Source: Crocinitomicaceae bacterium (GTDB lineage Bacteria; Bacteroidota; Bacteroidia; Flavobacteriales_D; Crocinitomicaceae). From it: a DNA stretch of 41,566 bases. The notes under the pieces are model-generated. The model did no database searches, was not told where the DNA came from, and worked only from the letters and a program-made list of their open reading frames with translations. The DNA lies in contig JALRJE010000053.1 in assembly GCA_023268965.1 (NCBI GenBank), positions 1-41,566 of the forward strand. The letters run 5' to 3'. Positions 23,498 through 32,050 of this stretch are shown here, piece after piece. The number at the start of each line of letters is the position of its first letter. Positions within the stretch are counted from its first letter, which is position 1. The position numbers and the translations under genes are program-made.

Positions 23498-24253
23498 GTG
23501 CAGCACAATCTCAAAAAAATCAATTCAGAACTCAATCCAAACGTCTCGGTAGACTGCGTTATCTTTGGTTTTGACCTCGAACAACTCACGGTGCTGCTCA
23601 TTGATAGAGGCGAGATATCCTCTGCATTTGGCCCACGTCTTGCACTACCCGGCAACCTTATTTATGATAACGAGAACCTAGACATGGCTGCCAATCGGGT
23701 GTTAGCCGAGCTCACCGGGCTCAAGAATATTTACCTAGAACAAGTCAGAGCCTTTGGCGATCCAGACCGCATTCACAAAGAAGCCGACCGCGAATGGCTT
23801 AAAAGCATTCGTGCAGAACCTGAAGCGCGTGTTATTACTGTGGCGTATTACACGCTCGTGCCAATGTCAGATTATATACCACAAGCTGCTTCATTTGCCA
23901 AAAATGCAGATTGGGTGCCAGTCAACCTCATCAAAGAGTTGGCATTTGATCACTATGAAATTTTACAAGCGGCCAAAGACAAGCTGAAGCAAAAAATTAA
24001 AATTCAGCCGATTGGTTTCAATCTGTTGCCAGAAAAATTCACCTTGAGTCAACTGCACCGTTTGTATGAATCTATCTTAGAGAAACCGTTAGACAAACGC
24101 AATTTCAGACGTAAAATTCAAAAGTTAGACATCTTAACAAGTCTGAGAGAAAAGCAACGCGGTGTGCCGCACAAACCCTCCTCACTCTACGAATTCAACG
24201 AAGAAAAGTACCAAGAGCTTACCCAAACTGGCTTCGATAACTTCGGATTTTAA
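23498..24253 (+). CDS. Nudix-like transcriptional regulator (NrtR/AraR type)
   Basis: 251 residues from a GTG at 23498; no other start precedes the Nudix fold. Residues 1-150 form a Nudix-like domain. The Nudix box is degenerate: R67-V68-L69-A70-E71-L72-T73-G74-L75 stands where REUxEExGU is needed, so two metal-binding glutamates are Val and Leu and hydrolysis is unlikely. The C-terminal part (about 165-225, LSQLHRLYESILEKPLDKRNFRRKIQ) is the winged-helix DNA-binding domain of this group. Related Bacteroidota proteins control sugar genes. It is divergent from the maltodextrin operon, so it is the natural candidate regulator, with a sugar or sugar-phosphate effector in the Nudix pocket. Confidence 0.88.
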   Translation: MQHNLKKINSELNPNVSVDCVIFGFDLEQLTVLLIDRGEISSAFGPRLALPGNLIYDNENLDMAANRVLAELTGLKNIYLEQVRAFGDPDRIHKEADREWLKSIRAEPEARVITVAYYTLVPMSDYIPQAASFAKNADWVPVNLIKELAFDHYEILQAAKDKLKQKIKIQPIGFNLLPEKFTLSQLHRLYESILEKPLDKRNFRRKIQKLDILTSLREKQRGVPHKPSSLYEFNEEKYQELTQTGFDNFGF

Positions 24254-24269
24254 TTCTTGTTCATTTTTG

Positions 24270-24277
24270 TAATTTAG
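24270..24277 (+). promoter_or_regulatory. Weak -7 box of the M14 peptidase gene
   Basis: TAATTTAG differs from TAnnTTTG at one position and ends 4 nt before the ATG at 24282. Read-through from the regulator gene 28 nt upstream is equally possible. Confidence 0.25.
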
Positions 24278-24281
24278 ACGG

Positions 24282-26009
24282 ATGAAAAAAGTATTCATCC
24301 TTCCCCTATTGTTGCTTTCTTACAACAAAGGTTATTGTCAACAATGGTCAGCAAACACGACCCCGACCTACCCAGAACTTATTGCGCACCTGCAACAGCT
24401 AGATAAGCAGCATCGTGAAATTCAACTCTACAACATGGGGTCTTCAGACTACGGCCTTCCTATTTATCTCTGCGTAATCAACGGTGATAAGGATTCTTTG
24501 AAAACGTTCATTAAAGCACGAAATAACACCACCATTTTGATCAACAATGCCATTCATGCCGGTGAGCCTGATGGCGTCAATGCCAGTTTACTTTGGCTCG
24601 AACAATGGATCAGTGCCGGCAAACCCACCAAAAACAGAGATGGACAAGATTTACCCGTCATCGCCTTCATACCGGCCTATAATGTGGGTGGCATGATGAA
24701 CCGCTCTTCAAAAAGCAGAGCCAATCAGAATGGCCCAGAAGCCTATGGTTTCAGGGGCTCGGCAAAAAACCTTGATCTCAATCGTGATTTCATTAAAATG
24801 GATGCTGTCAATAGTTTTACGTTTGCCCGTATTTTTCATGCACTAGACCCCGATATTTTTATTGACAATCACGTGTCTAATGGTGCTGATTACCCATACA
24901 CACTTACTTATATCAGTTCAATGAAGGAGCGTTTGGCTCCAAGTATGCAGATGCTCACCTATGAAAGCTGCATACCTATCTTGAGAGAGCATTGTCAAAT
25001 TGAAAATTTCGAGTTGTTTCCGTACGTAGAACTAAAAGGAGCAACCCCAGAAAGTGGAATCGTTGCCTTTAATGACCTACCGCGCTATGCAATGGGCTAT
25101 GCCAGCTTATTTCATTCCTTGTCTTTTACCGTTGAAACCCATATGCTCAAAGCATTCCCTCAGCGCGTGCAAGCTACGCTTAGCTTTATGAATTCGATGA
25201 TAGCCTACGCTATAGGACATAGCCAAGAAATAGAAACAGCAAGGACTGCTGCAAAAGACTGGGCTAAAAATCAAACGATATTTGCTTACAATTATCAACT
25301 CGACGAAAAACAAGTAGATCAAATTAGATTTAAAGGTTATGAAGCTATTTATCCCGAACACCCGATTACCGGCCTCAAGCAATTAGGCTATGATCAAAAG
25401 CAACCCTATGAAAAATACATACCTTACTATAACCATTATCAAGCGAAAGATTCCACCTCTGTTCCAAAGTATTATATCGTGGGTGGGCAAGAACAAGCCC
25501 TTATCGAACGACTTGAAAGCAACCAAATTGAATTGACTAGAATCACGGCTTCGTCCATTAAAACAATAGAAGTATCCTCATTTATAGTTAAAGATTATAA
25601 AGCCCCATCTAAACCCTATGAAGGGCATTTCAAACTCCAAAACCTTCAAGTGGACAAACAGCTCATTACGCTTGAACTAAAGCCAGGTGATATTCTGATT
25701 GCTTGCAACCAAGACAAAGCAAACTTCATTCATGCAGTGCTCCAACCTTTAGCCGAAGATAGTTACCTAACTTGGAATTTCTTTGACAGTTATTTACAGC
25801 AAAAAGAATATTTTTCTCCGTATGTATTTAAGGAACAAATTGCAGAAATTTTAGCGGCGCAACCCAAACTCAAGGAGGCCTATGACACAAGAAAAAGATT
25901 AGATGTAAAGTTTGCCAACGATGAGTGGGAACAACTTTATTTCATCTACAAAAACAGCCCCTATTTTGAGCCTAGCTTCATGCGACTCCCAGTTTATGAA
26001 GTTTACTAA
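24282..26009 (+). CDS. Secreted M14-family zinc carboxypeptidase
   Basis: 575 residues. A signal peptide of about 20 residues precedes a carboxypeptidase fold. The zinc ligands are visible as His92-x2-Glu95 (HAGEPDG) and His197 (DNHVSNG). Arg168 in NLDLNRDF is the substrate-binding Asn-Arg motif, and Glu285 in FTVETHML is the catalytic glutamate. The catalytic domain covers about residues 30-320. The remaining 250 residues are an unassigned C-terminal region with beta-rich segments, longer than in classical carboxypeptidases. The protein is probably periplasmic or surface-exposed and trims peptides. It lies just after the regulator gene but has no evident role in starch use, and is followed by a strong terminator. 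Confidence 0.9.
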   Translation: MKKVFILPLLLLSYNKGYCQQWSANTTPTYPELIAHLQQLDKQHREIQLYNMGSSDYGLPIYLCVINGDKDSLKTFIKARNNTTILINNAIHAGEPDGVNASLLWLEQWISAGKPTKNRDGQDLPVIAFIPAYNVGGMMNRSSKSRANQNGPEAYGFRGSAKNLDLNRDFIKMDAVNSFTFARIFHALDPDIFIDNHVSNGADYPYTLTYISSMKERLAPSMQMLTYESCIPILREHCQIENFELFPYVELKGATPESGIVAFNDLPRYAMGYASLFHSLSFTVETHMLKAFPQRVQATLSFMNSMIAYAIGHSQEIETARTAAKDWAKNQTIFAYNYQLDEKQVDQIRFKGYEAIYPEHPITGLKQLGYDQKQPYEKYIPYYNHYQAKDSTSVPKYYIVGGQEQALIERLESNQIELTRITASSIKTIEVSSFIVKDYKAPSKPYEGHFKLQNLQVDKQLITLELKPGDILIACNQDKANFIHAVLQPLAEDSYLTWNFFDSYLQQKEYFSPYVFKEQIAEILAAQPKLKEAYDTRKRLDVKFANDEWEQLYFIYKNSPYFEPSFMRLPVYEVY

Positions 26010-26013
26010 AACA

Positions 26014-26040
26014 AAAAAGCCCCGCTCTGCGGGGCTTTTT
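26014..26040. terminator. Strong bidirectional intrinsic terminator
   Basis: A perfect 12-bp stem, AAAAAGCCCCGC (26014-26025) and GCGGGGCTTTTT (26029-26040), with a 3-nt loop and A/T tracts on both sides. It lies between the convergent peptidase and adhesin genes. Confidence 0.9.
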
Positions 26041-26057
26041 ATTGATCAAAAGATTTC

Positions 26058-29000
26058 TTAATTCTTGATAATGCGAATCGCCTCTGAACTTTCAGCAATG
26101 CGCAAGAAGTAAATACCACGAGCAACATCATGGATGTCAACTGTAGTAGAAACGCCTGTCATGACGCCATCTTTCACGATTTTGCCTTGAGCATCTTGAA
26201 TGCTATAAGCACCATTCACTGCTTGGCTTGCATCAATTGTGAATTGGTCTGCCGTTGGGTTTGGATACACTTCAAAAACGATACCATTTAATTCATCAAT
26301 ACCTACAGTGAGTGTAAGGTTCAAAGTGATAGTTGAATCACAACCCACTTCGTTTTGAATAACTTGAGTATAAGTTCCAGCAGTTGTATACTCAACACCA
26401 TTTAATGTGTAAGCATCTAGTGCCGTCACGTCAAGAGTAGAAGAAGTAGACTGACCAGATGAGATGATGATGTTTCCTGAGTTCGCAGAACAGCCGTTTG
26501 GAGCAGTTACGGTTACTCCGTAGGTACCTGCAGTTGAAATGCTAATTTCACTTGCAGTTGCTCCTGTGGTCCAAGCATAAGTATTTCCTGGAGCTGCAGC
26601 TAGTGTCAGTGTTTCACCTGGGCAAAGTACACTGTTGCCATCCATTACGACGTTTGCAGATGGAACTGTATTTACAGTTACAGTAGCTTGCTCTGTGTCG
26701 GTACAACCGTTAGCTGCTGTTACGGTTACAACGTAGTTTCCAGAGGTAGTTGCAGATAACGCGGCAGTGTTTGCACCTGTACTCCAGTTGTAAGAAGTTC
26801 CACCAGTTGCTGTAAGGTTCACTGAACCACCTTGACAGAACGTCAACGGGCCGCCTGCATTAATTGTTGCATTCGGAACAGGAAGAACTGTAACGTTAAT
26901 TGGAGCAGATGTACCAGTACAACCTGAAGCGTTGGTTACGGTTACAGTGATTGGGCCACCTGCCGTTACATTCACACCTTGTGTAGTTGCACCGTTAGAC
27001 CACAAGTAAGAAGAACCCGGACTAGCAACGAGCGTAACAGGAGTTCCGGCACATACGGTGGTTGGAGACAATGCAGTTGCTGTAGGGGTAAACGTTTGTT
27101 GTGCATTTACGACAATATTGTTTGAAGATGCTTGACAGCCAGCAGCGTTGGTTACAGTAACAAAATAAACACCTGAAGCTGTTGCAGTAATGTTTGGCGT
27201 AGTTGCACCATTAGACCACAAATAGGTAGTTCCGGCAGATGCAGTTGAATTCAAGACAACGTTACCACCTGTACAGAATTCCACTGGGCCATTAGGCGCA
27301 ACAGAAACTGTTGGAACAGTTGCGGCTGTGATAGCTACCGGAGCTGAAGTAGCTGAACAACCAGCAGCGTTGGTAACTGTTACACTGTATGAACCTGGTG
27401 TTGCTGTCGCAATTGAAGGTGTGTTTGCACCGTTACTCCAAAGGTAAGTAGCAGCAGTTGGAACACTTAATGTTGCAGTTGCTCCAGGGCAAAGTGCTGT
27501 TGCACTTGAAGTAATTGTTGTAGATGGAAGCTGATTTACCGTTACTTGAACTGGAATAGATGTTCCGGTACAACCACTAATTGATGCAACCACACTGTAA
27601 TTTCCTGAACTATTCACAGTAATGTCTTGTGTTGTTGCACCATTTGACCATAAATAATCATCTGCAGGTGGCGCAACAAGCGTAACTGAGCCCCCAGTAC
27701 AGAAAGTCGTATTTCCGTTTACTTGAGTAATTGCAGAAGGGACTGGGTTCACAATAATTGTTTTTGACGCAACAACTGAACAGCCAAAGCTATTAGTTAC
27801 TGTATAGTTGATAGTCGATGAACCAGCCTGAAGACCATCAATCTGACCAGAAGAACTTACAGTTGCGATATTATTATTGGATGAAGACCAAACACCGCCT
27901 GTTGTTGCATTCGTGTAAATGGTATTTGAACCTGCACATACTGAATTATTACCTTGAATTGAAGTAACCGTTGGAACAGGATTAATTTGTACAACTGCTG
28001 GCGTTGATGTAGCCGAACAACCTGCTGAATTGGTAACCGTATAGGAGTAATTACCTGAGGTTGTAATAGGTAAAATCGCTGCTGTTGAACCATTACTCCA
28101 TTGATAAGTGCCAATACCAGTAGCTGTAAGCGTAAGAGAACCACCTTGACAATACGTCAATGGACCACTCGCTACGATATTTGCAACAGGAAGCGGATTG
28201 ACTGTTACGTTAATAACAGGTGTATTTACTGAACAACCTTGAGCACTTGTTACAGTTGCAATATAACTACCCGATTGCGTTGCGCTAACAGCTGCTGTTG
28301 TAGCTGAATTTGACCAAGAGTAAGTGGCACCTCCAGATGCTGTTAAGGTTACAGATCCACCCTCACAGAACACGGTTGGGCCATTTACCGAAACATTTGC
28401 CACCGGCAACTGATTGACGGTAACTGTATACGGTGCTGATGGTGCAGAAACACAACCCGCGGCACTAGTTAGCACTACAGAATATGTTCCTCCATTGGTA
28501 ATATTTAAACTACTTGAAGTAGCACCATTATTCCAAGAATAAGAAGCCGCAGCCGGTGCTGTAAGCACGGTAGAAGTTCCTTGACAAATGGTCGCACCGT
28601 TCGAAGAACTAATGACGGCAACTGGTATTGCATTAATGATGATATCAGCGCTGTTTGTTTTTGTACATCCGTTAGCAGCTGTGGTTGTGTATGAAACAGT
28701 TGCTGTTCCGGCAGTAATACCTGTAACTTCACCTGTTGCTGCATTCAAACTCAATATTGTGGGAGTTGAAGTTGTCCAAACACCATTAGGCACAGAATTA
28801 GAAATAGTAGCTGAAGCTCCTGCACATAATTCTGCTGGCGCAATAACAGGGCCGTTAGCAGGCAATGGATTGACCGTTACAACCACTTGATCAGTACCAA
28901 TACAACCATTTGGTGCTGTTGATGATAAAGTATAGGTTGTTGTGCTGTTTGGTGTTGCCACAGGATTTAAAATAGTAGTTCCAGATAGACCGGAAATAGG

Positions 29001-31241
29001 CGACCATGTATTCAAAAGTGCTGGACCTGCTGTACCTGACCATGAGCCGGCTGAACCTATCGCAAAATTTGACACTAAATTTGTCCCAACTCCATTGATC
29101 ACGGTTATTCTTGTTTCTGACGCAAAAGAACCGGCTGTAAAATCAACATCGATTGATGCTCCTATCGGGGCATTAAATGTAAATGTTTCCGGGCCAAAAC
29201 CACTTAACAATGTAATGTCAACCAAAACAGGCGTTCCATTTACTGAAACAGTAACACTACAACCATTCCAACCATCACCCCATGTATCAGTCAATTGAAT
29301 GGTATGTGTTAAACTATAATTTACAGTTGCGTTGAAATTCGTTGAATTTCCAGCGCACAAAGTAACATCGGCACCAGCATTGACAACTGGTGTTGGTTTG
29401 ACTGTAATTGGCTTCAAGTTTGTTGTAGCAGCACACCACGTATTTGGGTTTGGAACCGAGTAAATTATATTAGTATTTCCTGCACCAACCCCTGTTACAA
29501 CACCTGTGCTAGCATCAACTGTAGCCACTGCAGTATTTGCAGAAGACCAAGTACCATTTGCTGTTGGGTTTGACAATGTAATTGTTGAACCATCACAAAC
29601 ATCATTTGCGCCAATAGAGTTCGCCACTGCAACAGCTTGTTGAACGGTAATTGTATTTGAAACTGGACCAGTAGAATTACAACCTGAAAGATTTTGATAA
29701 TCAACAGTAACCGTTTTGAATCCACCAACTAACCATTTGATAACTGCCGTATTTGAAGAGGCAGTACCACCTGATACTAATTGATAATCAACGTTAGCTG
29801 TACCAGGAATGGTCCAAGCATAGTTTTGTTGGTTAGCTTGGGTTGTGTATGTGTAATCAACATAGGTACATGACTGTGTTGTAGGAGCCGCTGTAAACGA
29901 AGGAGTAAACGGAGTTCCTGCGACGTATTGTACTAAATAATCTTCAGCCTCTCCATAACCATAAGAAGTACAAGGATCCATCGTAGAACCTGTACCTAAC
30001 CATACACCACGAACACGCATTCTGTGGATACCTAGCGGTGGGGTACATGGCAGATTTATGTTGAATGTAATAGATCCAAAACTACCGACTGTTTGTGACG
30101 CTGAAAAGCCAACTTTTTCAGCGGATTCAAAAACATTGTTGTCATTGGCATCAATCCAGACAGCAAAAGCTTGCCCGTCAAATGATCCAGACGTAACTGT
30201 CATAGCATATGTAGTTGCGGCTTGCATTACAATTGGAGGTAAATTGGTGTAGGACACGTATGACGGAGTACCACTTGTTGTTCCAGTCGGATTACTCCAA
30301 TTAAGCCCAGGACCAGAAATAGCCACGTTGGAAATTAAGTCACCATACAATGTTCCTGAGGAATAAACAGGAGAACAAATAGGAGTGTAAATTACTTGTA
30401 CCGGTGCTGACGTAGCTGTTGAACTTGATGCAGTACAATTAACAACGCATGAATACCATGCAGTAGCAGTGGGTGCATAATTTGTCAATGAAGATAAAGT
30501 TGCTCCTGAAATTGGAGTCCAAGGTCCTGTTGATGAAGGACCTGTTTGCCATTGGTAAGTAACACCGGTTCCTGCCGTTGAGTTTTGTAAACCAAAATTT
30601 ACCGTTTGACCCATAATAACTGAAGCTGACGAAGCTGTTGTATTTCCAGGTGTAGGTGTGCCTGAACAAGGAGGAGGAGTAGGTATTAAACTTAGGTCAT
30701 CAAAATACATCCAATAATCACCAGATCCAAATGAACAATTGAACCTAATGAAAAAAGAGCTAGATGCCGGTGGCGTAAAAGTAACAGTTCGTTGAGTACA
30801 GGATGTTGTTGGGATGTGATTTGTGCTGTTGATGGTCTCTATAGTAGTCCATGGACCAGTGCTTGTTGATGAATATTGTACAGCAATGGAACCAAAGGTA
30901 TTTGGAGTTGCAGTTGTTCCTGCAGACCAATTCGTAATTTTGTAATTATAATTTAATGTTAAAGATGTACTAGCTGTTGCACCCAAATCAGGCGATAAAA
31001 ATGCACCTGCAGTGCTTGCAGAGTAAATATTTCTCCTAACAGCACGATTACCCTCGCAAGGTAAGGAAGTTGTCGTTGACCAGTTTGTACTCCAACCTGC
31101 CATGCTGCTTCCTGCATTCCAGTTTTGACTGTAATTGATTTGAGCAAGAATTTCTGAGGAGAACAGAAGAAATAACATGAGCACCATTGTTGCCCCTGAT
31201 TTCAAACTTGCTAAATGAGTTAAAGTAGCTTTTTTATTCAT
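26058..31241 (-). CDS. Giant Ig-repeat surface protein, T9SS-secreted
   Basis: 1727 residues. After a signal-like segment (FLLFSSEILAQ) comes an N-terminal lectin-like domain with WMYFDDLSLI near residue 180. A GEVED domain (ending GEAEDYLVQYV) and PKD-like modules follow. The body alternates Big_2-type domains (for example VDASTGVVTGVGAG and NAATGEVTGITAG) with nine repeats of about 70 residues, each carrying FCxGGSVxLxA, YxWSNGATT, SGxYxVTVT and GC. The last 75 or so residues are a type A sorting domain (FEVYPNPTADQF ... RGIYFLRI ... AIRIIKN). Such proteins are exported by T9SS and used in adhesion or biofilm. The repeats are diverged, so no perfect DNA tandem array is seen. It is a single-gene unit. 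Confidence 0.92.
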   Translation of the reverse strand: MNKKATLTHLASLKSGATMVLMLFLLFSSEILAQINYSQNWNAGSSMAGWSTNWSTTTSLPCEGNRAVRRNIYSASTAGAFLSPDLGATASTSLTLNYNYKITNWSAGTTATPNTFGSIAVQYSSTSTGPWTTIETINSTNHIPTTSCTQRTVTFTPPASSSFFIRFNCSFGSGDYWMYFDDLSLIPTPPPCSGTPTPGNTTASSASVIMGQTVNFGLQNSTAGTGVTYQWQTGPSSTGPWTPISGATLSSLTNYAPTATAWYSCVVNCTASSSTATSAPVQVIYTPICSPVYSSGTLYGDLISNVAISGPGLNWSNPTGTTSGTPSYVSYTNLPPIVMQAATTYAMTVTSGSFDGQAFAVWIDANDNNVFESAEKVGFSASQTVGSFGSITFNINLPCTPPLGIHRMRVRGVWLGTGSTMDPCTSYGYGEAEDYLVQYVAGTPFTPSFTAAPTTQSCTYVDYTYTTQANQQNYAWTIPGTANVDYQLVSGGTASSNTAVIKWLVGGFKTVTVDYQNLSGCNSTGPVSNTITVQQAVAVANSIGANDVCDGSTITLSNPTANGTWSSANTAVATVDASTGVVTGVGAGNTNIIYSVPNPNTWCAATTNLKPITVKPTPVVNAGADVTLCAGNSTNFNATVNYSLTHTIQLTDTWGDGWNGCSVTVSVNGTPVLVDITLLSGFGPETFTFNAPIGASIDVDFTAGSFASETRITVINGVGTNLVSNFAIGSAGSWSGTAGPALLNTWSPISGLSGTTILNPVATPNSTTTYTLSSTAPNGCIGTDQVVVTVNPLPANGPVIAPAELCAGASATISNSVPNGVWTTSTPTILSLNAATGEVTGITAGTATVSYTTTAANGCTKTNSADIIINAIPVAVISSSNGATICQGTSTVLTAPAAASYSWNNGATSSSLNITNGGTYSVVLTSAAGCVSAPSAPYTVTVNQLPVANVSVNGPTVFCEGGSVTLTASGGATYSWSNSATTAAVSATQSGSYIATVTSAQGCSVNTPVINVTVNPLPVANIVASGPLTYCQGGSLTLTATGIGTYQWSNGSTAAILPITTSGNYSYTVTNSAGCSATSTPAVVQINPVPTVTSIQGNNSVCAGSNTIYTNATTGGVWSSSNNNIATVSSSGQIDGLQAGSSTINYTVTNSFGCSVVASKTIIVNPVPSAITQVNGNTTFCTGGSVTLVAPPADDYLWSNGATTQDITVNSSGNYSVVASISGCTGTSIPVQVTVNQLPSTTITSSATALCPGATATLSVPTAATYLWSNGANTPSIATATPGSYSVTVTNAAGCSATSAPVAITAATVPTVSVAPNGPVEFCTGGNVVLNSTASAGTTYLWSNGATTPNITATASGVYFVTVTNAAGCQASSNNIVVNAQQTFTPTATALSPTTVCAGTPVTLVASPGSSYLWSNGATTQGVNVTAGGPITVTVTNASGCTGTSAPINVTVLPVPNATINAGGPLTFCQGGSVNLTATGGTSYNWSTGANTAALSATTSGNYVVTVTAANGCTDTEQATVTVNTVPSANVVMDGNSVLCPGETLTLAAAPGNTYAWTTGATASEISISTAGTYGVTVTAPNGCSANSGNIIISSGQSTSSTLDVTALDAYTLNGVEYTTAGTYTQVIQNEVGCDSTITLNLTLTVGIDELNGIVFEVYPNPTADQFTIDASQAVNGAYSIQDAQGKIVKDGVMTGVSTTVDIHDVARGIYFLRIAESSEAIRIIKN
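26451..28622 (-). repeat. Ig-like repeat region of the giant surface protein
   Basis: Nine modules of about 70 codons plus one inserted Big_2-like module. Each has a Cys in an FCxG-type strand, a W-S-N-G-A-T-T turn and a terminal Gly-Cys. They are diverged at DNA level but share frequent words around WSNGATT, and are likely to be a site of recombination and assembly error. Confidence 0.85.
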
Positions 31242-31257
31242 AGTTTTTAGTTTGTTA

Positions 31258-31285
31258 CAATTTTAAGCTTAATAGTCTTATCAAA
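31258..31285 (-). promoter_or_regulatory. Possible promoter of the giant surface protein gene
   Basis: Minus-strand TAAAATTG (31258-31265) matches TAnnTTTG at all but one position, with TTTG (31282-31285) 16 nt upstream. The box lies 16 nt before the ATG at 31241. The rest of the gap 31242-31450 (209 bp) is A/T-rich, with no other feature except the promoter at 31415. Confidence 0.35.
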
Positions 31286-31414
31286 TAAGTACTAAAATCT
31301 AAATTTATTCACAAAAGATTGGTTTTCAGTTGCTATTGAGCAAGAAGGCTGTTTCAGTGAATATTTAATAAATTTCATCGATTATTGATATTGTTTCATT
31401 GAATATTTTACAGA

Positions 31415-31442
31415 TTGAGTTGATTGAAAAAGCGTATTTTTG
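31415..31442 (+). promoter_or_regulatory. Promoter of the phosphodiesterase gene
   Basis: TTG (31415-31417), 17 nt, then a perfect TAnnTTTG box TATTTTTG (31435-31442), ending 8 nt before the ATG at 31451. The position excludes the longer in-frame start at 31424. Confidence 0.6.
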
Positions 31443-31450
31443 TTCATAAC

Positions 31451-31966
31451 ATGATGAGAATTGGACTTTTATCAGATACACATGGGGATTTAGACCCCAA
31501 AATCTTTGATTATTTCAAGGATGTCGATGAAATTTGGCATGCAGGTGATATCGGTACCATTGAGGTCTTAGACCAACTCTCTAATTTTAAACCAACAAGG
31601 GCCGTATTCGGCAACATTGACGACCACATTATTCGAAGTGCAACCAAAGAATTTTTAAGATTTACCGTTGAAGGCGTAAGTGTTCTGATGACCCATATTG
31701 CTGGAAAACCGGGCAAATATGCCAAACCCGCATTTGAAGAATTACAAAAAAATGGCGCACCTCAACTTTTTATCTGTGGTCATTCTCATATCGCACTGGC
31801 TCAAATGGATCAACGCTATCAAATGCTTTGGCTCAACCCTGGAGCTTGTGGCTACAAAGGATTTCATCAGGTAAAGACTATTTTTCGTTTTTGTATCAAT
31901 GGAGCTCAAATTCAGAATCTGGAATGCATTGAGCTTGGCCCACGCGTCCGTAAAATGACGGACTAA
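31451..31966 (+). CDS. YfcE/MJ0936-type metallophosphoesterase
   Basis: 171 residues from the ATG at 31451; the ATG at 31454 is equally fit. It has the calcineurin-like metal motifs: D-x-H in LLSDTHGD, GD in WHAGDIG, GNxD in VFGNIDD, H in MTHIAGKPG and GHSH in ICGHSHIA. The size and order match small bacterial phosphodiesterases of the YfcE family, which are cytoplasmic and split phosphodiesters or nucleotides with two metal ions. The physiological substrate is not known for most members. It is not in an obvious operon, although the next gene starts about 85 nt after its stop from a separate promoter. Confidence 0.9.
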   Translation: MMRIGLLSDTHGDLDPKIFDYFKDVDEIWHAGDIGTIEVLDQLSNFKPTRAVFGNIDDHIIRSATKEFLRFTVEGVSVLMTHIAGKPGKYAKPAFEELQKNGAPQLFICGHSHIALAQMDQRYQMLWLNPGACGYKGFHQVKTIFRFCINGAQIQNLECIELGPRVRKMTD

Positions 31967-32005
31967 CAAGAAGATCCCTCACTTTTTAAGGAAAATTACG
32001 GACAG

Positions 32006-32033
32006 TTTGAGGTGAAGGAGCTGACTAATTTCG
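32006..32033 (+). promoter_or_regulatory. Probable promoter of the secreted PKD protein gene
   Basis: TTTG (32006-32009), 16 nt, then TAATTTCG (32026-32033), one base from TAnnTTTG. It lies 17 nt before the ATG at 32051 and within the rejected longer frame starting at 32012. Confidence 0.5.
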
Positions 32034-32050
32034 TTTTCAAATCGCAGAAA

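Noticed and set aside
26451-28622. CRISPR-like or tandem DNA array
   Set aside because: The repeats are about 210 bp, protein-coding, diverged and without spacers.
28588-29298. Plus-strand open frames of 100-118 codons opposite the giant surface protein
   Set aside because: They are by-products of the Thr/Val/Ala-rich repeat codons of the real gene; they have no start context, domain or promoter.
32012-32050. Longer N-terminus of the PKD protein
   Set aside because: The -7 box at 32026-32033 lies inside it and the signal peptide begins at 32051.
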